From Chelonoidis abingdonii (Eukaryota; Chordata; Testudines; Testudinidae): a stretch of 64,000 nucleotides of DNA. The translations under genes were made by a program, and so were the position numbers. Position 1 is the stretch's first letter. Each line of letters starts with the position of its first letter. The stretch covers positions 145,754,215 to 145,818,214 of the forward strand of contig NC_133772.1 of assembly GCF_003597395.2 (NCBI RefSeq), in the 5' to 3' direction. Positions 10,774 to 21,817 of this stretch are shown here, one piece after another. Below the pieces are notes generated by a model that worked only from the letters and a program-made list of their open reading frames with translations, made no database searches and was not told the DNA's origin.

Positions 10774-11600
10774 GGCTCTGGGGCATAGTGGGGATTTTAC
10801 GGAGTTCTCTTTACAAACAGCTTCAATAGCCACTCGTCCCTACCGGGGTTTATAATTATACCACACAACAAATAATCCATTGTCCCGTCAAGATCAACCA
10901 AATATACCCTTAAGGAGTTCATCCTATCTGTGGAAAAGGTCCACACTCTGGCCAGTCTCTAGTCAGGGACAAATGAAAGGTAAATTGACGGCCATTGATC
11001 CGACATAAATCCTCATCTTAGCTGGACCAATCTGGCCATCCCGGATATATCCTTCCAATCTCTCAGAATGAGAGATAACGGGGAGTCTCCCGTGGCATTT
11101 ACTGCCACCCTTGTCCCATTTTTCCTGTACCGAGCACTCATCTTACCTAGTTCCCGTGATCCTGCTCAAAGGGGGAGGTGACGTTGCTGGATTTAAAACG
11201 GGCTCGGCTGGTCATGAGACGATGTCTTATTGCAGCATGAGATCGACTCCTAGGCAAGGCTCCTCTCAAATTGAAGGATGGCGTGCTGTGTTTGCGTTTG
11301 GAGACGGACCCCCTCGCCGGAGATGTCAAGACGGGTCCTTGGCGGAGTCATCCCAAATCTGTCTAGGGTTATCTTGTATCCCAGACTTTCAGGTTCTGTC
11401 TTAACCGCCAAGAGGACGAGGCAAGCCAGCAAAGTCTAAACCAGTTCTTATTGATGCATGCACACAAGCAACAAAGAACAATCCCATTCTCCACAGAAAA
11501 CCAGAACCAGCCCCCACCCTTTTCTTCAATACAGCACAATTTATAATAAGCAAGTTTACATCCACAGTTAAAGCATTTAATTGCCTGTGCTTAATTAACA
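10774..11600 (-). other. Inverted segment: rest of 5' LTR, leader and start of ERV gag
   Basis: Read on the minus strand, 11600-11360 is the missing second half of the LTR (ttaattaagcacaggc, gcatcaataagaac, cctgaaagtctggg) ending in ACA. The leader follows (11359-11120), then a gag start ATG at 11119-11117 encoding Met-Gly-Gln, the usual retroviral myristoylation context. Matrix-like text, broken early by a stop and frameshifts, runs to 10774. The forward provirus resumes at 11601. This fits an inversion of about 827 bp. A mis-assembly is the main alternative. Confidence 0.8.
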
Positions 11601-12359
11601 CCGGGAGGAGGACGATTTTGTTCCTGTTCTTCCCCCTGTCCGGCGGAGTGCAAGGATTCAAGAGCAGGCTAGGGACAGTTCAGAGACAGAGGAAAATAAA
11701 GGGGGAGCTCAGCAGTAATGTTCCTCATATTCAGATGATCAGTTCAGTCTCACCTCTCTCCTGCCCAGTCTTCAGCCAGTCTTCATCAAATTCAGAAGGA
11801 ATCTGAATCCATGGGGAGAATGCCTCTGAAAACAGACCTGACAATACAAGCCCCATTAAGAACTTATCGGTTCCACTGGTCGCTGGGGCACATCAGATGG
11901 TTTTTACCCACACCCTGTTTGCAACTTCAGATTTTTTAATTGGCAATGTACTATGCCTCGCCTACGGGACAATCCTGAGGCAGTGGAAAGAATGTTCCGC
12001 GCAATCTTTTCCACTCATGTGCCCACCTGGACAAATGTTAATCAGTTATTAGATACTCTCATGACAGAAGATGAAAGACGAAGAGTAAAGAAAAATCTGC
12101 AGGTCATCTGGATGTTCCTTGGCCAATTACTGACCCTAATTGGATCCTAACATCGGCTGGCAAGGTACAGCTGGATGGATTTTTGAAAGCTGTTTTGAGT
12201 GGGCATTAGAGAAGCAGGAGAGGCTAGTCCAAATTGGAGCAAGGTGACTGCTTGTGTTCAGCGTCCAGACGAACACCATCTGACTTTTGTGCCAACTGAT
12301 TTGTGAAGTTAGAAAGCATTGGAATTTGAATCCTGAAACTGATCATGGAAAGGAGATTG
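11601..12359 (+). pseudogene. gag: ERV gag, capsid N-terminal part
   Basis: Resumes gag in forward orientation. A broken frame over 11820-12290 has a gammaretrovirus-like capsid pattern; its best open piece is 11953-12150, with stops on both sides. It ends where the Gmr1 LTR begins at 12360, and the capsid text continues at 17728. Confidence 0.75.
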
Positions 12360-12774
12360 TGTGCAAAGTACCTGCCTCTCCTTTTGTTAGCTCAGTCCTT
12401 CTTAGCTTCGGAGACACAGGCTTGGGCAAAGTAAAAGGAAAAAAACCCTCCCAATCCCACAGGGTCTGGCTGATCCCTTCTCAGCCACCTCTTTGCTCTA
12501 GTTTCCTCTCCTTCTGGGAGAATGCAATCTGCCTTGCAGGAAGAGTCTCAGAGTTCAGCTGCCCTACTTGCTGGCAGCTACTCTGCTTCTCTCTTCTCCC
12601 TCCCCTTGCTTCCCTGCCAGGGAGGATTTAAAAAGGTCTCAGCAATTGGGTCCCAGCTGAACCTAATTAGTTCCTGATAACCCTTGTCCAGCTGAACCTT
12701 ATTCCTCCAGGGCTGAGCCTTTCAGGGACCATTACTACCCTCTCCTGGTAGCTAATTGTCCTGAGTTTGCCACA
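12360..12774 (-). repeat. Gmr1 3' LTR
   Basis: Nearly identical to 17308-17727 (ggagacacaggcttgggcaa, ccctcccaatcccacagggt). On the minus strand it begins TGTGGCAAAC. The element-proximal side is followed by a C-run (12780-12792). Confidence 0.9.
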
Positions 12775-12929
12775 TATCTCCCCCCCCCCCCCGGCTCAAC
12801 ACTACGGGGGTTGGGCTACTTGGGTCGGAAAGCAGTGCACCCTCGACAGGCCATCCGCATTGCATGTTGGGTTCTGGACCGGTGCCGAACCGTGAAGTGG
12901 AAGGGTTGAAGCGATAGGACCATCTTGTT

Positions 12930-14150
12930 ACTCACGCATTCTTGTCCTTGTTTTGGTGCATCCACTGCAACGGGGCATGGTCCGTGACCAGGGTAAATTT
13001 CGTCCAGTAGATAATAGCGGAGGTTTCTACGGCCCATTTTACTGCCAGGCATTCCTTTTCCACGATGGCGTACTTCCGTTCCCTAGGCAGGAGCTTTCTA
13101 CTGAGGAAGAGGACGGGGTGTTCGTCATCTCCGACCATTTGGGAAAGCACCGCCCCAGCCCTACTTCAGAGGCGTCCGTCTGTGGATAAACTCCTGCCCC
13201 CAGTCTGGAGCTACTAGTACGGGGTCCGTGCAGAGGCCGTTCGCAGATCTGCAAAAGAGGCTTCGGCCTCAGCAGACCATTTTTACTATGTCTGGGCCCC
13301 GAGCCCTGGTCAGGTCCATTAATGGGCATGCCCTGGTGGCGAAGTGGGAATGAACCGCCTATAGTACCCACGAGTCCCAGGAATGCTCGGACCTGTTTTT
13401 TCCGGAGTGGGCGGGGCCACTTCTGTATGGCATCTAGCTTGTTGAGTTGGGGCCTCACCACGCCCTCCCCACTATATACCAAGGTATTTGGCCTCAGCTA
13501 ACCGATTGAACACTTGGAGGATTTGCGGTCAGTCCTGCCTTTCTCAGGTATCTAGGACTGCCTCTACTTCCTGAGGTGTGTCTCCCAGTCGGGCTATATA
13601 TGATGACGTCATCAAGATAGGCAGCAGCGTACTCCCTATGGGACTGTAACAGTTTGTCATTAGCCGTTGGAAGGTAACGGGGGCCCCATGCAATCCAAAG
13701 GAAGAACAGTGTACTGATATAGTCCTTCCGGGTTGCAAAGGCCCGTCTTCTCCTTGTCGGCCTTAGCCAGGGGGATCTGCCAATAGCCCCTTAGTAAGAT
13801 CAAGGGTAGACATAAAACGGGCCTTTCCCAGTCTGTCAGTCAGCTCATCGATAACTGGGTAAAGGGTAGGTTCAAATCGGACACCTCGTTTAGCTTGCGC
13901 GGAAGTCACGCTCGTTGCAGAACCTCATACTGCTGTCTGGCTTAGGCCACTAAAAGACCACGGGACTGGACCATTGACTATGAGACTCTTCAGTGACTCC
14001 TAGGGCCAGCATCTTCCTGACCTCTTTCCGAATTTCTTCTCTCTTGCCTTTGGGATCCGGTATGGCTTGATGTGCACCTTCACTCCGGACTCTGTGAAGA
14101 TGTGATGGTGAACCTCCGTAGTCCTGCCTGGCATACTTCTCCGAGAACAC
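12930..14150 (-). pseudogene. pol: Gmr1 reverse transcriptase and RNase H
   Basis: The minus strand of 14150-13480 carries the RT entry region (KREEIRKEVRKMLALGV, SQWSSPVV) and the catalytic YLDD at 13608-13619. RNase H follows at about 13150-12930 with RKLLPRERKYAIVEKECLA and LVTDHAPLQWM. Stops and frame changes split it into at least four frames. RNase H runs almost to the 3' LTR, as expected when integrase is not downstream. Confidence 0.85.
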
Positions 14151-14439
14151 ATCTTGGTTGCGTTTGACCAGGCTGATTCGCCTCGGATCGTTGTTCCGGG
14201 GTCAGCTCAGGGGATATTTCCACACAGGTTGGGCTGATCGCTTTAGGGGGTGGCGCCCCCTGCGCAGCTACCAGGGTTTCTCTATCCCCAGGGTTCAGCA
14301 GATTACATGGTAGATCTGCTCCCAGCTTCTGGAACCTGGCTGCCGGACCTTATAGTCAACTCTCCTACAGCTTCGATTATCTCATAGGGTCCCTGCCATC
14401 TGGCCAGGAGCTTGCTCCTCCACCGTGGTATGAGCACCA

Positions 14440-15547
14440 TCACCCGGTCCCCACCTGGAACTTCCGGGACTTTGCTTGACGATTGTCAGTATGTCCATGC
14501 GCCCCTTGGGCCTTCTCCATGTGTTCGCGCACAAGGGAGGTGACTTTGGCGATTCGGTCTCTCTTTGTAGCACATGTTCCACAATGTTTCTCCCGGGGTT
14601 CGGCTACTCTTCCAATCTTCTTTAGCCAGGTCCAGTATTCCCCTGAGGTGCCGACCATATAACAGCTCGAAGGGGGAGAATCCAGTGGAAGCCTGAGGAA
14701 CTTCCGGATGGCAAACAGCGCATAAGGTAGCAGGGCATCCCAGTCTTTCCATCGCAGCTGATAACCTTCCATAACATGTTCTTCAATGTCCTATTAAAGC
14801 GTTCAATGAGGCCATCGGTCTGGGGTGGTAGACCAACGTTCTGAGGGTCCGTATGTGAGCATGTTACACAAGTCCTTCATCAGCTTAGAAACAAAGGGGG
14901 TCCTTGGTCCATCAGGATCTCCTTAGGTATCCCTACTCTGGAGAATATCTGGAGTAATTCTTTGGCTATGGACTTGGACATGGTATTCCGTAGGGGATGG
15001 CTCGGGTATCAAGGTGGCAAATATCTAGTACTACAGGATGTACTGATGGCCCCAGGCTGACTTTTCCAATGGCCCACTATGTCCATAGCTATTCGCTCGG
15101 ACGGAACCTCAAATAATGGGTAGAGGTACCAGGGGCCCTTAAGTATGGTGGGGCCCATGTAATTGGCACTCCGGACAGGAGGAACAATATCGCCGGACGG
15201 CTGCATAAATACCAGGCCAAAAAACCTCTGTAGAATCCGATCGAGGGTCTTATCCATCCCTAGATGGGCCCCAAACAGATGACTGTGGCCAGATCCATTA
15301 CCGCTCTTTGATGCTTCCGGGGGACCAAGAGTTGTTCGATGACTTGCTCTTGGACGCGGACTACTCTATACAGCAGATCTTTTTTAATCATGTAATATGG
15401 TCCCAGGCCCTTAGCTCTCCCCTCCACTGGGACCCCATTCACCTCGACTACCTCCTTAAAAATGTTGTGGTATATGGGATCATTGGCCTGATCCTGACCA
15501 AAATTCCCACGTGTGGTCCCTATTTGTCCCATTTTGGGGAGGTCCAC
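14440..15547 (-). pseudogene. int: Gmr1 integrase
   Basis: From high to low coordinates: the zinc-binding region text LLVPRKHQRAVMDLA (about 15300), core text with MDIVG (about 15075), a PQTDGLIERFN motif (about 14800), and C-terminal text including LLPYALFAIRKF and SSCYMVGT (about 14690). It lies between the gag/protease region and the RT, not after RNase H. Broken by frameshifts. Confidence 0.82.
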
Positions 15548-17260
15548 CTCCGTCTCCCCCTCAGGGACAGCCCCGGGGACCCTGGTCCAACAATTGGGTT
15601 GGAGTTGGCTGACCTAGTCCTGCTGTCAGCCGAGTCCCTTCTTTCCCTGCCAGTGTACGGTGTCAGGTACCGGTCAGGATCCTCGTCCCCTCCTTTTATT
15701 GGCCCTCCGTTCCCCTCCGAGTCTTCCTGACTTCCCCAGTGGGGGGAACACATCCTGGCTAAACTTGTGGAAAGCGGGGAGAGGGTCCCCTATCTGGGTC
15801 ACCCTTTGGATCCAGGTCCTCCCTCCTTCTCCCTCGTTCCCGGGGAGTAGGCCATCAAACCCCGGGAAGTCTCGTCCGATAAGGACAGGGTAAGGGAGTT
15901 TCGGAACGACTCTCCACTGTCACCTCGGTGGGGTTTTCGAGATCTTCGATGCGTACTGGGGACGGTTGGATAGTAGCTGATATCCCCATGTACACAGATA
16001 TTCCCGAGCGTTTGGCCTGGGATAGTTGGGCCCGGCCTGACCAGCTTCGCTGAGACCAGTTAACTGCACTGTCGAGTCTGTAATGCTGTAGTCTCTACAC
16101 CGTTCAGCTTAACAGCCCTAGTGTATCTATGAGGGACCATCGCAACCCCAACTAGACGTATTAGCTCGATGTGTCCCCCGATATCTCCCAGTTCACACTG
16201 CATAGGCTCTCCAAGATTAAGGGCATTGGCAGCAATATGCCCTAATTCACCACAGGCATAAACATCGGTACCCACCCTGGGCAGCCCCTATTTTTCGGGC
16301 TGCTGGGATGTATTCCCTGAGCCTTTCTTCCCAGTCCCCAGGCTCTCCGGACTGCTGGCGGCTCTTCCGCCTCCTGCCTCCCCTCCATTTTCCGGCCTGG
16401 AGCTAGGGCAAAACTGGGGCCTCGGCGTAGAGGCTGGCCTCCGATACTTGGCGCCTTCCTCCCCCAGTGGTCTGAGAAAGTTCTTGGGCTGCTAAGTGCC
16501 TCTCCATGAGAGCAACTAGATCGTCATAAGAGGGGGTCATTTTGGCGGACCCACCCCGTATGTCGGTGGCAACCCTCTCATGTACCTGTCCAATACCAGG
16601 ATCTCTACTACCTTCTCCAGCCCATGGGCTCAGGGCGAAGCCACTTCCGAGCAAGTGTATCAAATCAAGATAGCTGGGACCTCGGTGGTTTGTCCTCCCG
16701 GTACTTCCACTCGTGGAAGCGCTGGGCCCTTATGGCCGTCGTCATGCCTGCCCTCGCCAGGATTTCCGCCTTCAGCCGAGAGTAATCCATAGCTGCTTCT
16801 GCAGTCATGTCGAAGTAGGCTTTCTGGGCCTCCCCACATAGGAATGGAGCCCCAGCAGACCGGCCACTGGTCTTGGGGCAAAAAAAAGGCCTCCCGCAGT
16901 GCCGTCCTCTCGAACGCAAGGAGATACGCCTCTATATCGTCATCAGTTGTCATCTTCTGCAAGTAGTTGCTCGCCCGCAGCGGCCGACTCCCTGGCCCCG
17001 TGCGTCATCATGGTCAGGGCCTTCAACTGGTTTACTACCTCAGTCAGGGTTGCTCGATCTTGGCTGCCTGGCTCATCAGCAGCTGGTTGGTCTCCTGTTG
17101 CACCCGTACAGACTCCCGCTGGGCAACCACCTGCACTCTGGTAGCCTCTTGTTGGGCCGCGGGTGGACCTGCATCAATGCCTTCAGTACATCCTCCATTT
17201 TTCCAAAAAAAAATAATTTTTTTTTTCTTTTTTTTTGTGGTTTTTACCTTGCCGTGATGG
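15548..17260 (-). pseudogene. gag: Gmr1 gag and protease region
   Basis: Near 16940 the minus strand reads [19 protein letters not shown], the SCAN-like capsid start typical of Gmr1 gag. Frames then shift several times. A CCHC knuckle survives in part as YACGELGHIA near 16250. The 15550-16050 part should hold a linker and protease, but no active-site motif could be confirmed. Frameshifted throughout. Confidence 0.7.
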
Positions 17261-17307
17261 CTTGCCACAGAGCCTCACTCACTAGACCATCCCACCTCTA
17301 CACCACG

Positions 17308-17727
17308 TGTGGCAAAAGTACCTGCCTCTCTTTTGTTAGCTCAGTCCTTCTTAGCCTCGGAGACACAGGCTTGGGCAAAGTAAAAGGAAAAAAACCCTCC
17401 CAATCCCACAGGGTCTGGCTGATCCCTTCTCAGCCAACCCCTTGCTCTAGTTTCCTCTCCTTCTGGGAGAATGCAATCTGCCTTGCAGGAAGAGTCTCAG
17501 AGTTCAGCTGCCCCTACTTGCTGGCAGCTTTCTGCTTCTCTCTTCCTCCCCCCCCTTGCTTCCCCTGCCAGGGAGGATTTAAAAGGTCTTCCAGCAATTG
17601 GGCCAGCTGAACCTAATTAGTTCCCTGATAACCCCTGTCCCAGCTGAACCTATCCTCCAGGGCTGAGCCTTCCAGGACCAATTAACTACCCTCTCCTGGT
17701 AGCTTAATTGTCCCTGAGTTTGCCACA
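17308..17727 (-). repeat. Gmr1 5' LTR
   Basis: On the minus strand it runs from TGTGGCAAACTC to TTGCCACA, giving perfect TGTGGCAA/TTGCCACA termini. A candidate primer binding site, TGGTGTAGAG, begins 2 bases after it on the minus strand. The primer tRNA was not identified. Confidence 0.9.
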
Positions 17728-18180
17728 ATGGTTAAAATGGTTTTCATGTCACAATGTGCGGAGGATATTGCTAGAGATTTAGAGAGCATCCAGACGGTAT
17801 GCAAGGGAAAAATTTGCCTGAGGTAGTTAGCATTGCGACTAGAGTGTTTAATGGGAGAGAGGAGAAGAAAAAGAAAAGGAAGGAAAGGAGAAGGACGTAA
17901 AGGAGCAAGTGTCGCTGTTGCAGCAGCAATGACCGGAGGAAGAGGCAGAGGTCGTGGATGGAATCGAGGTGGATGGAATGGAAGGGGGAAAGAGGAGGAG
18001 CAGTGAGAGGCAGAGGTCATGGAGAAGGAATTGAAGTGGTGGTTGTCATTATTGTGGTGCAGAAGGACATTGGAAGAGAGAGTGCCCAGTGCGGCCTAAG
18101 AGGAGTATAAGCCAGAGGCAGCAGGGCAGTTCGCAAAGGACAGCGACTGAAGAGAGGCGCCACTCCCTGGAGTCCTGAGA
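17728..18180 (+). pseudogene. gag: ERV gag, capsid C-terminus and nucleocapsid
   Basis: Continues the capsid text cut at 12359, then a Lys/Arg-rich stretch (17860-18040). A single CX2CX4HX4C zinc knuckle follows at 18044-18085. One knuckle, not two, favours a gamma-type retrovirus. Frames are interrupted. Confidence 0.78.
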
Positions 18181-18640
18181 TTTATGAGGCTGGACTTGTG
18201 CAGTTTAAATGTGATGCCTGGTTCTCTGTGATTCCCTTAAAATAGGAACAAGACTTTTAAACTGAGTGATACCAGTGCTACTCATTCAGCCATACCCAAG
18301 GGAGTGGCCCCAAAGGAAGTATTGAAAAATGTGTGATAGGAGTTACTGGAAGACAGAACGATGTTTTATGACAGCGATTGCATGCCACTTTGGGCCTTTA
18401 AATATTCAGCATTCCTTTTTGCTTATGAATGGGCCAGTAAACTTGCTTGGGCGAGATTTGCTGTGTAAATTGCATGCTCAAATTTTTTGTAATCCGGATG
18501 GCAATCATTCTAAGTTCCATTAGAAAAGCATATTTGTTGGCAGGGCTGGAGGTTCAGGAGTTCAGTAAAGATCTCCCTGTGCAGTGCAAAATGAAGTTAA
18601 CCCTATAGTGTGAGGAGGAAAACATGCAGTGGACTAGTAA
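18181..18640 (+). pseudogene. pro: ERV protease region
   Basis: The aspartic-protease active site appears as Asp-Thr-Ser at 18268-18276, where Asp-Thr/Ser-Gly is expected, followed by Ala-Thr-His-Ser. The key glycine is therefore replaced. Open pieces (for example 18329-18523) are short and separated by stops. Confidence 0.65.
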
Positions 18641-19640
18641 ATCAGCTCCTTTTTAAGTTCGACAGTAAAGAGTGATCAGCCTCCGCCCGCCCAGAGACAA
18701 TACCCTCTGAAACCTGAAGCCCTTCAGGGACTAGGACCTCTCATACAGGATTTGAAGGAAAAGGGAATCCTGGTGTCATGCGTCTCTCCTTGCAATACCC
18801 TATTCTGGCTATTAAGAAGCCTCATCCTGGGCCAGATGAAAACCGGTGTATCGACTGTTCAGGACTTGAGACTAATTAATCAATATGTGATCCCAGACCA
18901 CCCTGTAGTGCCAAACCCTAGCACTATACTGGCAATGTGCTGCCAGACGCAGATTGGTTTACTTGCCTGGATTTGGCAAATGCCTTTTTCTGTACCTGTT
19001 GCCCAGATAAACAGTACCTTTTTGTATTCATCTGAGGGAATACCAGGTGCAGCTGGACAAAGGGGGAGAAACAGGAAATTCCAACCCAGGGCAACTTACA
19101 TGGACTAGAATGCCCAAGGGTATGTGAGGCACCAGGGGTGTTTGCTAGAATTTTAGCAGAAATTTAAAGATGTCCAGTTACCCAGAGCTCTACCTTGGTA
19201 ACTTATGTTGATGATATTTTAGTGACATCAAAAACACAGGAAGATAATGAATTGATTCCATCTATCTACTTAATCAGTTGGCAACAAAGGACACAAGGTC
19301 AGCCCCACAAAACTGCAGTGGCGAACAAGAGGTGAAGTATTTGGGGTGTACTTTAGGCCTGGAATTCGTTGCACAGATCCCCAGTGGGTAAAAGCAATTT
19401 TAGAATATTCCTTTTCCCACAACAAAAATGAGGAATGAGAGGCTTTATTGGAATGATTGGATTTTGTCGTTCATGGATAGTGGCTGCAGGTGAATTATTG
19501 AAGCTGTTACTGAGTTAACTAAAGAAGGGGCAGAGTAGCCTTTACATCCAAATGCTGAGCAGTTAAGAGCCTTCAGAACACTCAAGGAGTCCCTTGTTCA
19601 GGCTCCCGCACTAGGGCTCCCTAATTATAACAAACCCTTT
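18641..19640 (+). pseudogene. pol: ERV reverse transcriptase
   Basis: The RT entry text begins near 18700 (QYPLKPEALQGL). The active site YVDD lies at 19204-19215. The order and text are those of class I (gammaretroviral) pol. Several frameshifts; the longest open piece is 18752-19108. Confidence 0.85.
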
Positions 19641-20560
19641 GACTTGTATGTACATGAATCTAAAGGAGTGGCATCTGGAGTGTTAACACAATCATTTGGA
19701 GGTTCTCCTCGACCTGTTGCTTATTTTTCAGGACAATTAGACCCTGTAGCTCGAGGCCATCCAGGCTGCCTAAGAAATGTTGCAGCAGCTGCTTTAATTG
19801 TGGAAAAGGCTCAAGAAATAGTTTTAGGACACCTCCTCATGGTGCATACGCCTCATGCTGTGGCCAGCTTGTTAAATTCGCAGCAGCATAAGCATCTAAC
19901 TAACCAACGATTGTCAAAATATGAAATTGCTCTCTTAATGACTCATGGGGTAACCCTCAAACGATGTGCCACGTTAAATCCGGCTTCCTTGTTGCCCCAG
20001 GAGGGAAGTAGTGGATATGTGCATGATTGTTTGCAGGTTTTGGACTTAATTTCTACTTCTCGCCTTGACCTTTCTGATGTTCCTCTCCAAGACCCTGAAA
20101 TGGAGTTGTTTGTGGATGGATCTGCCTTTGTCCAAGAGGGAATCAGACACTCTGGATACACAGTTACTGATAGCAAGACTGTATTAATAGGGAAAGCTCT
20201 TTTTCCCAGGGTGAGTGCCCAAGCTGTGGAGTTAAAAGCCCCTAACCGCAGCCTGCCTTTATGCTAAAGGAAAGAGAGTTAATATTTATACAGACTCAAA
20301 ATATGTTTTTGGGGTATGTCATGCCACGGGTGCAATTTGGAAGGAACGAGGTTTCATTACCTCGTCTGGAGCTCAGATTGCCCATGGAAAAGAAATTGCC
20401 GAACTGCTTCAAGCCATTCAGGCTCCTAGGGAGATTGCGGTGATACACTGCAAAGCTCATACCAGGCAGACTGATCCAGTCGCAATGGGAAATCGCTTGG
20501 CAGACAGGGCGGCCAAGGCAGCAGCCCTACAAGGGGCCCAGTTGGACCTGATCTCTCCCT
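19641..20560 (+). pseudogene. pol: ERV pol connection and RNase H
   Basis: An open stretch of 207 codons (19644-20267) covers the RT connection and the RNase H start (FVDGSAF near 20110). It continues in another frame to a conserved HCKAHTRQTDP near 20450. This is the longest surviving frame in the provirus but is truncated at both ends. Confidence 0.8.
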
Positions 20561-21817
20561 TAGCTCAAGGCAATTACAAGCTTCAGATACTGAAAAGGCA
20601 ACATGGGAAAAGTGGGGTTCACAACTTAATTCAGTGGGAATTTGGGAATGTGATGGTCGTCCTATCCTACCCAGAAGCTACTACAAAAGGTTCACAGTAA
20701 CACCCACCTAGGAGCGAATAAAATGGTTCAAATCGTTCTTAGGCAGTTTGTATCCCCTGGATTAAGTGAAATGGCTAGAAGAGTAGTGGAAAATTGTGTT
20801 CTTTGTCAGCAATGTAATCCTAAGGGAACATTGCAACAGGCGCCACCTGGTGGGTGCAGATGGGCTCATAGGCCCATGCAACACATTCAAATTGATTTTA
20901 CTGAATTACCCCCCTCAGAAGGAAAGAAGTATTTGTTGGTAATTGTAGATCAACTTTCAGGATGGGTAGAGGCCTTTCCCACTGCCAAAGCAGTTTGCAA
21001 GGTGCATTTTAATGAGATCATGCCAAGATTTGGCCCTCCTGAAAATATTGATTCTGATCAGGGAACGCATTTTACAGTAAAAATTTGCAAGGAACTTACT
21101 GAGGTGGTTGAGACAAAATGAGTTTTTCATGCTCCCTGGCACCCTCAGAGCTCAGGCCAGGTGGATCGTATGAATGGAACTCTAAAGACCACCCTAACTA
21201 AGCTGTGTAAGGAACTCAAGATGAAACGGACTAAAGTTCTTCCTTTGGCTTTGTATATTGTCCAGACTGCCCCGAATTCTAGGACTAAGCTAGCGCCCTC
21301 TGAGATACTTTTTGGACATGTACCACCTTCCTTTACTTCTTTGGTTTCAATACCTAGTGACACTGATCTGACTTGTGAAACAGAAGCTTATGTAAAAGCA
21401 TTGCAGCAGCATTTAACTATATTACAACAGTACTTAGCACAGTCTCAATCTTTACCATTGTGGGAAGCTGTTCATTCTATTTCACCAGCTGGCCCGGTGT
21501 GGATCAAATCTTACCGAAAGACTCCACTTCAACCCCAGTGGCTAGGACCATTTGAGACTATCCTGGTGAGCCCTGCTGCTGTTCGGGTTAAGGAACTTCC
21601 CACTTGGATTCATCATACCAGAGTCAAACGGAGCCTTGCTAGGGAGCCTGACCTGGTAAAGGGTTCCCCAGAAGCAGATAGCTTCGGACTTCGAGGGAGC
21701 CACGCACGTTCACCCCACCGTGAACCGGGTGAGCCAGAAGCAGACGACCGCCGTGGCCAGGACACATGGACTGCTACCCCTTTGGGCGACCTGAGGCTAA
21801 AACTCAAGAAGAAGTAG
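20561..21817 (+). pseudogene. int: ERV integrase
   Basis: A zinc-binding CX2C (CVLCQQC) lies near 20798-20818. The core begins with IDFTELPPSEG near 20890, and a DQGTHF stretch lies near 21060. The C-terminal half stays open over 21161-21817. A stop at 21121 breaks the core between these pieces. Confidence 0.82.

Larger units (their letters stand above)
12360..17727 (-). mobile_element. Ty3/Gypsy retrotransposon, Gmr1-like, inserted in ERV gag
   Basis: Two LTRs of about 415-420 bp (12360-12774 and 17308-17727) flank a 4.5-kb body read on the minus strand. Domain order is gag, zinc knuckle, a linker where a protease is expected, integrase, reverse transcriptase, RNase H. Integrase lies upstream of RT. 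That Ty1/copia-like order within a Ty3/Gypsy element is the hallmark described for Gmr1-type elements of deuterostomes. All frames are interrupted. No clear target duplication could be read at the junctions. The element has opposite polarity to its host ERV. Confidence 0.88.

Noticed and set aside
15308..15730. 140-codon plus-strand frame
   Set aside because: Antisense shadow of the Gmr1 integrase and linker region.
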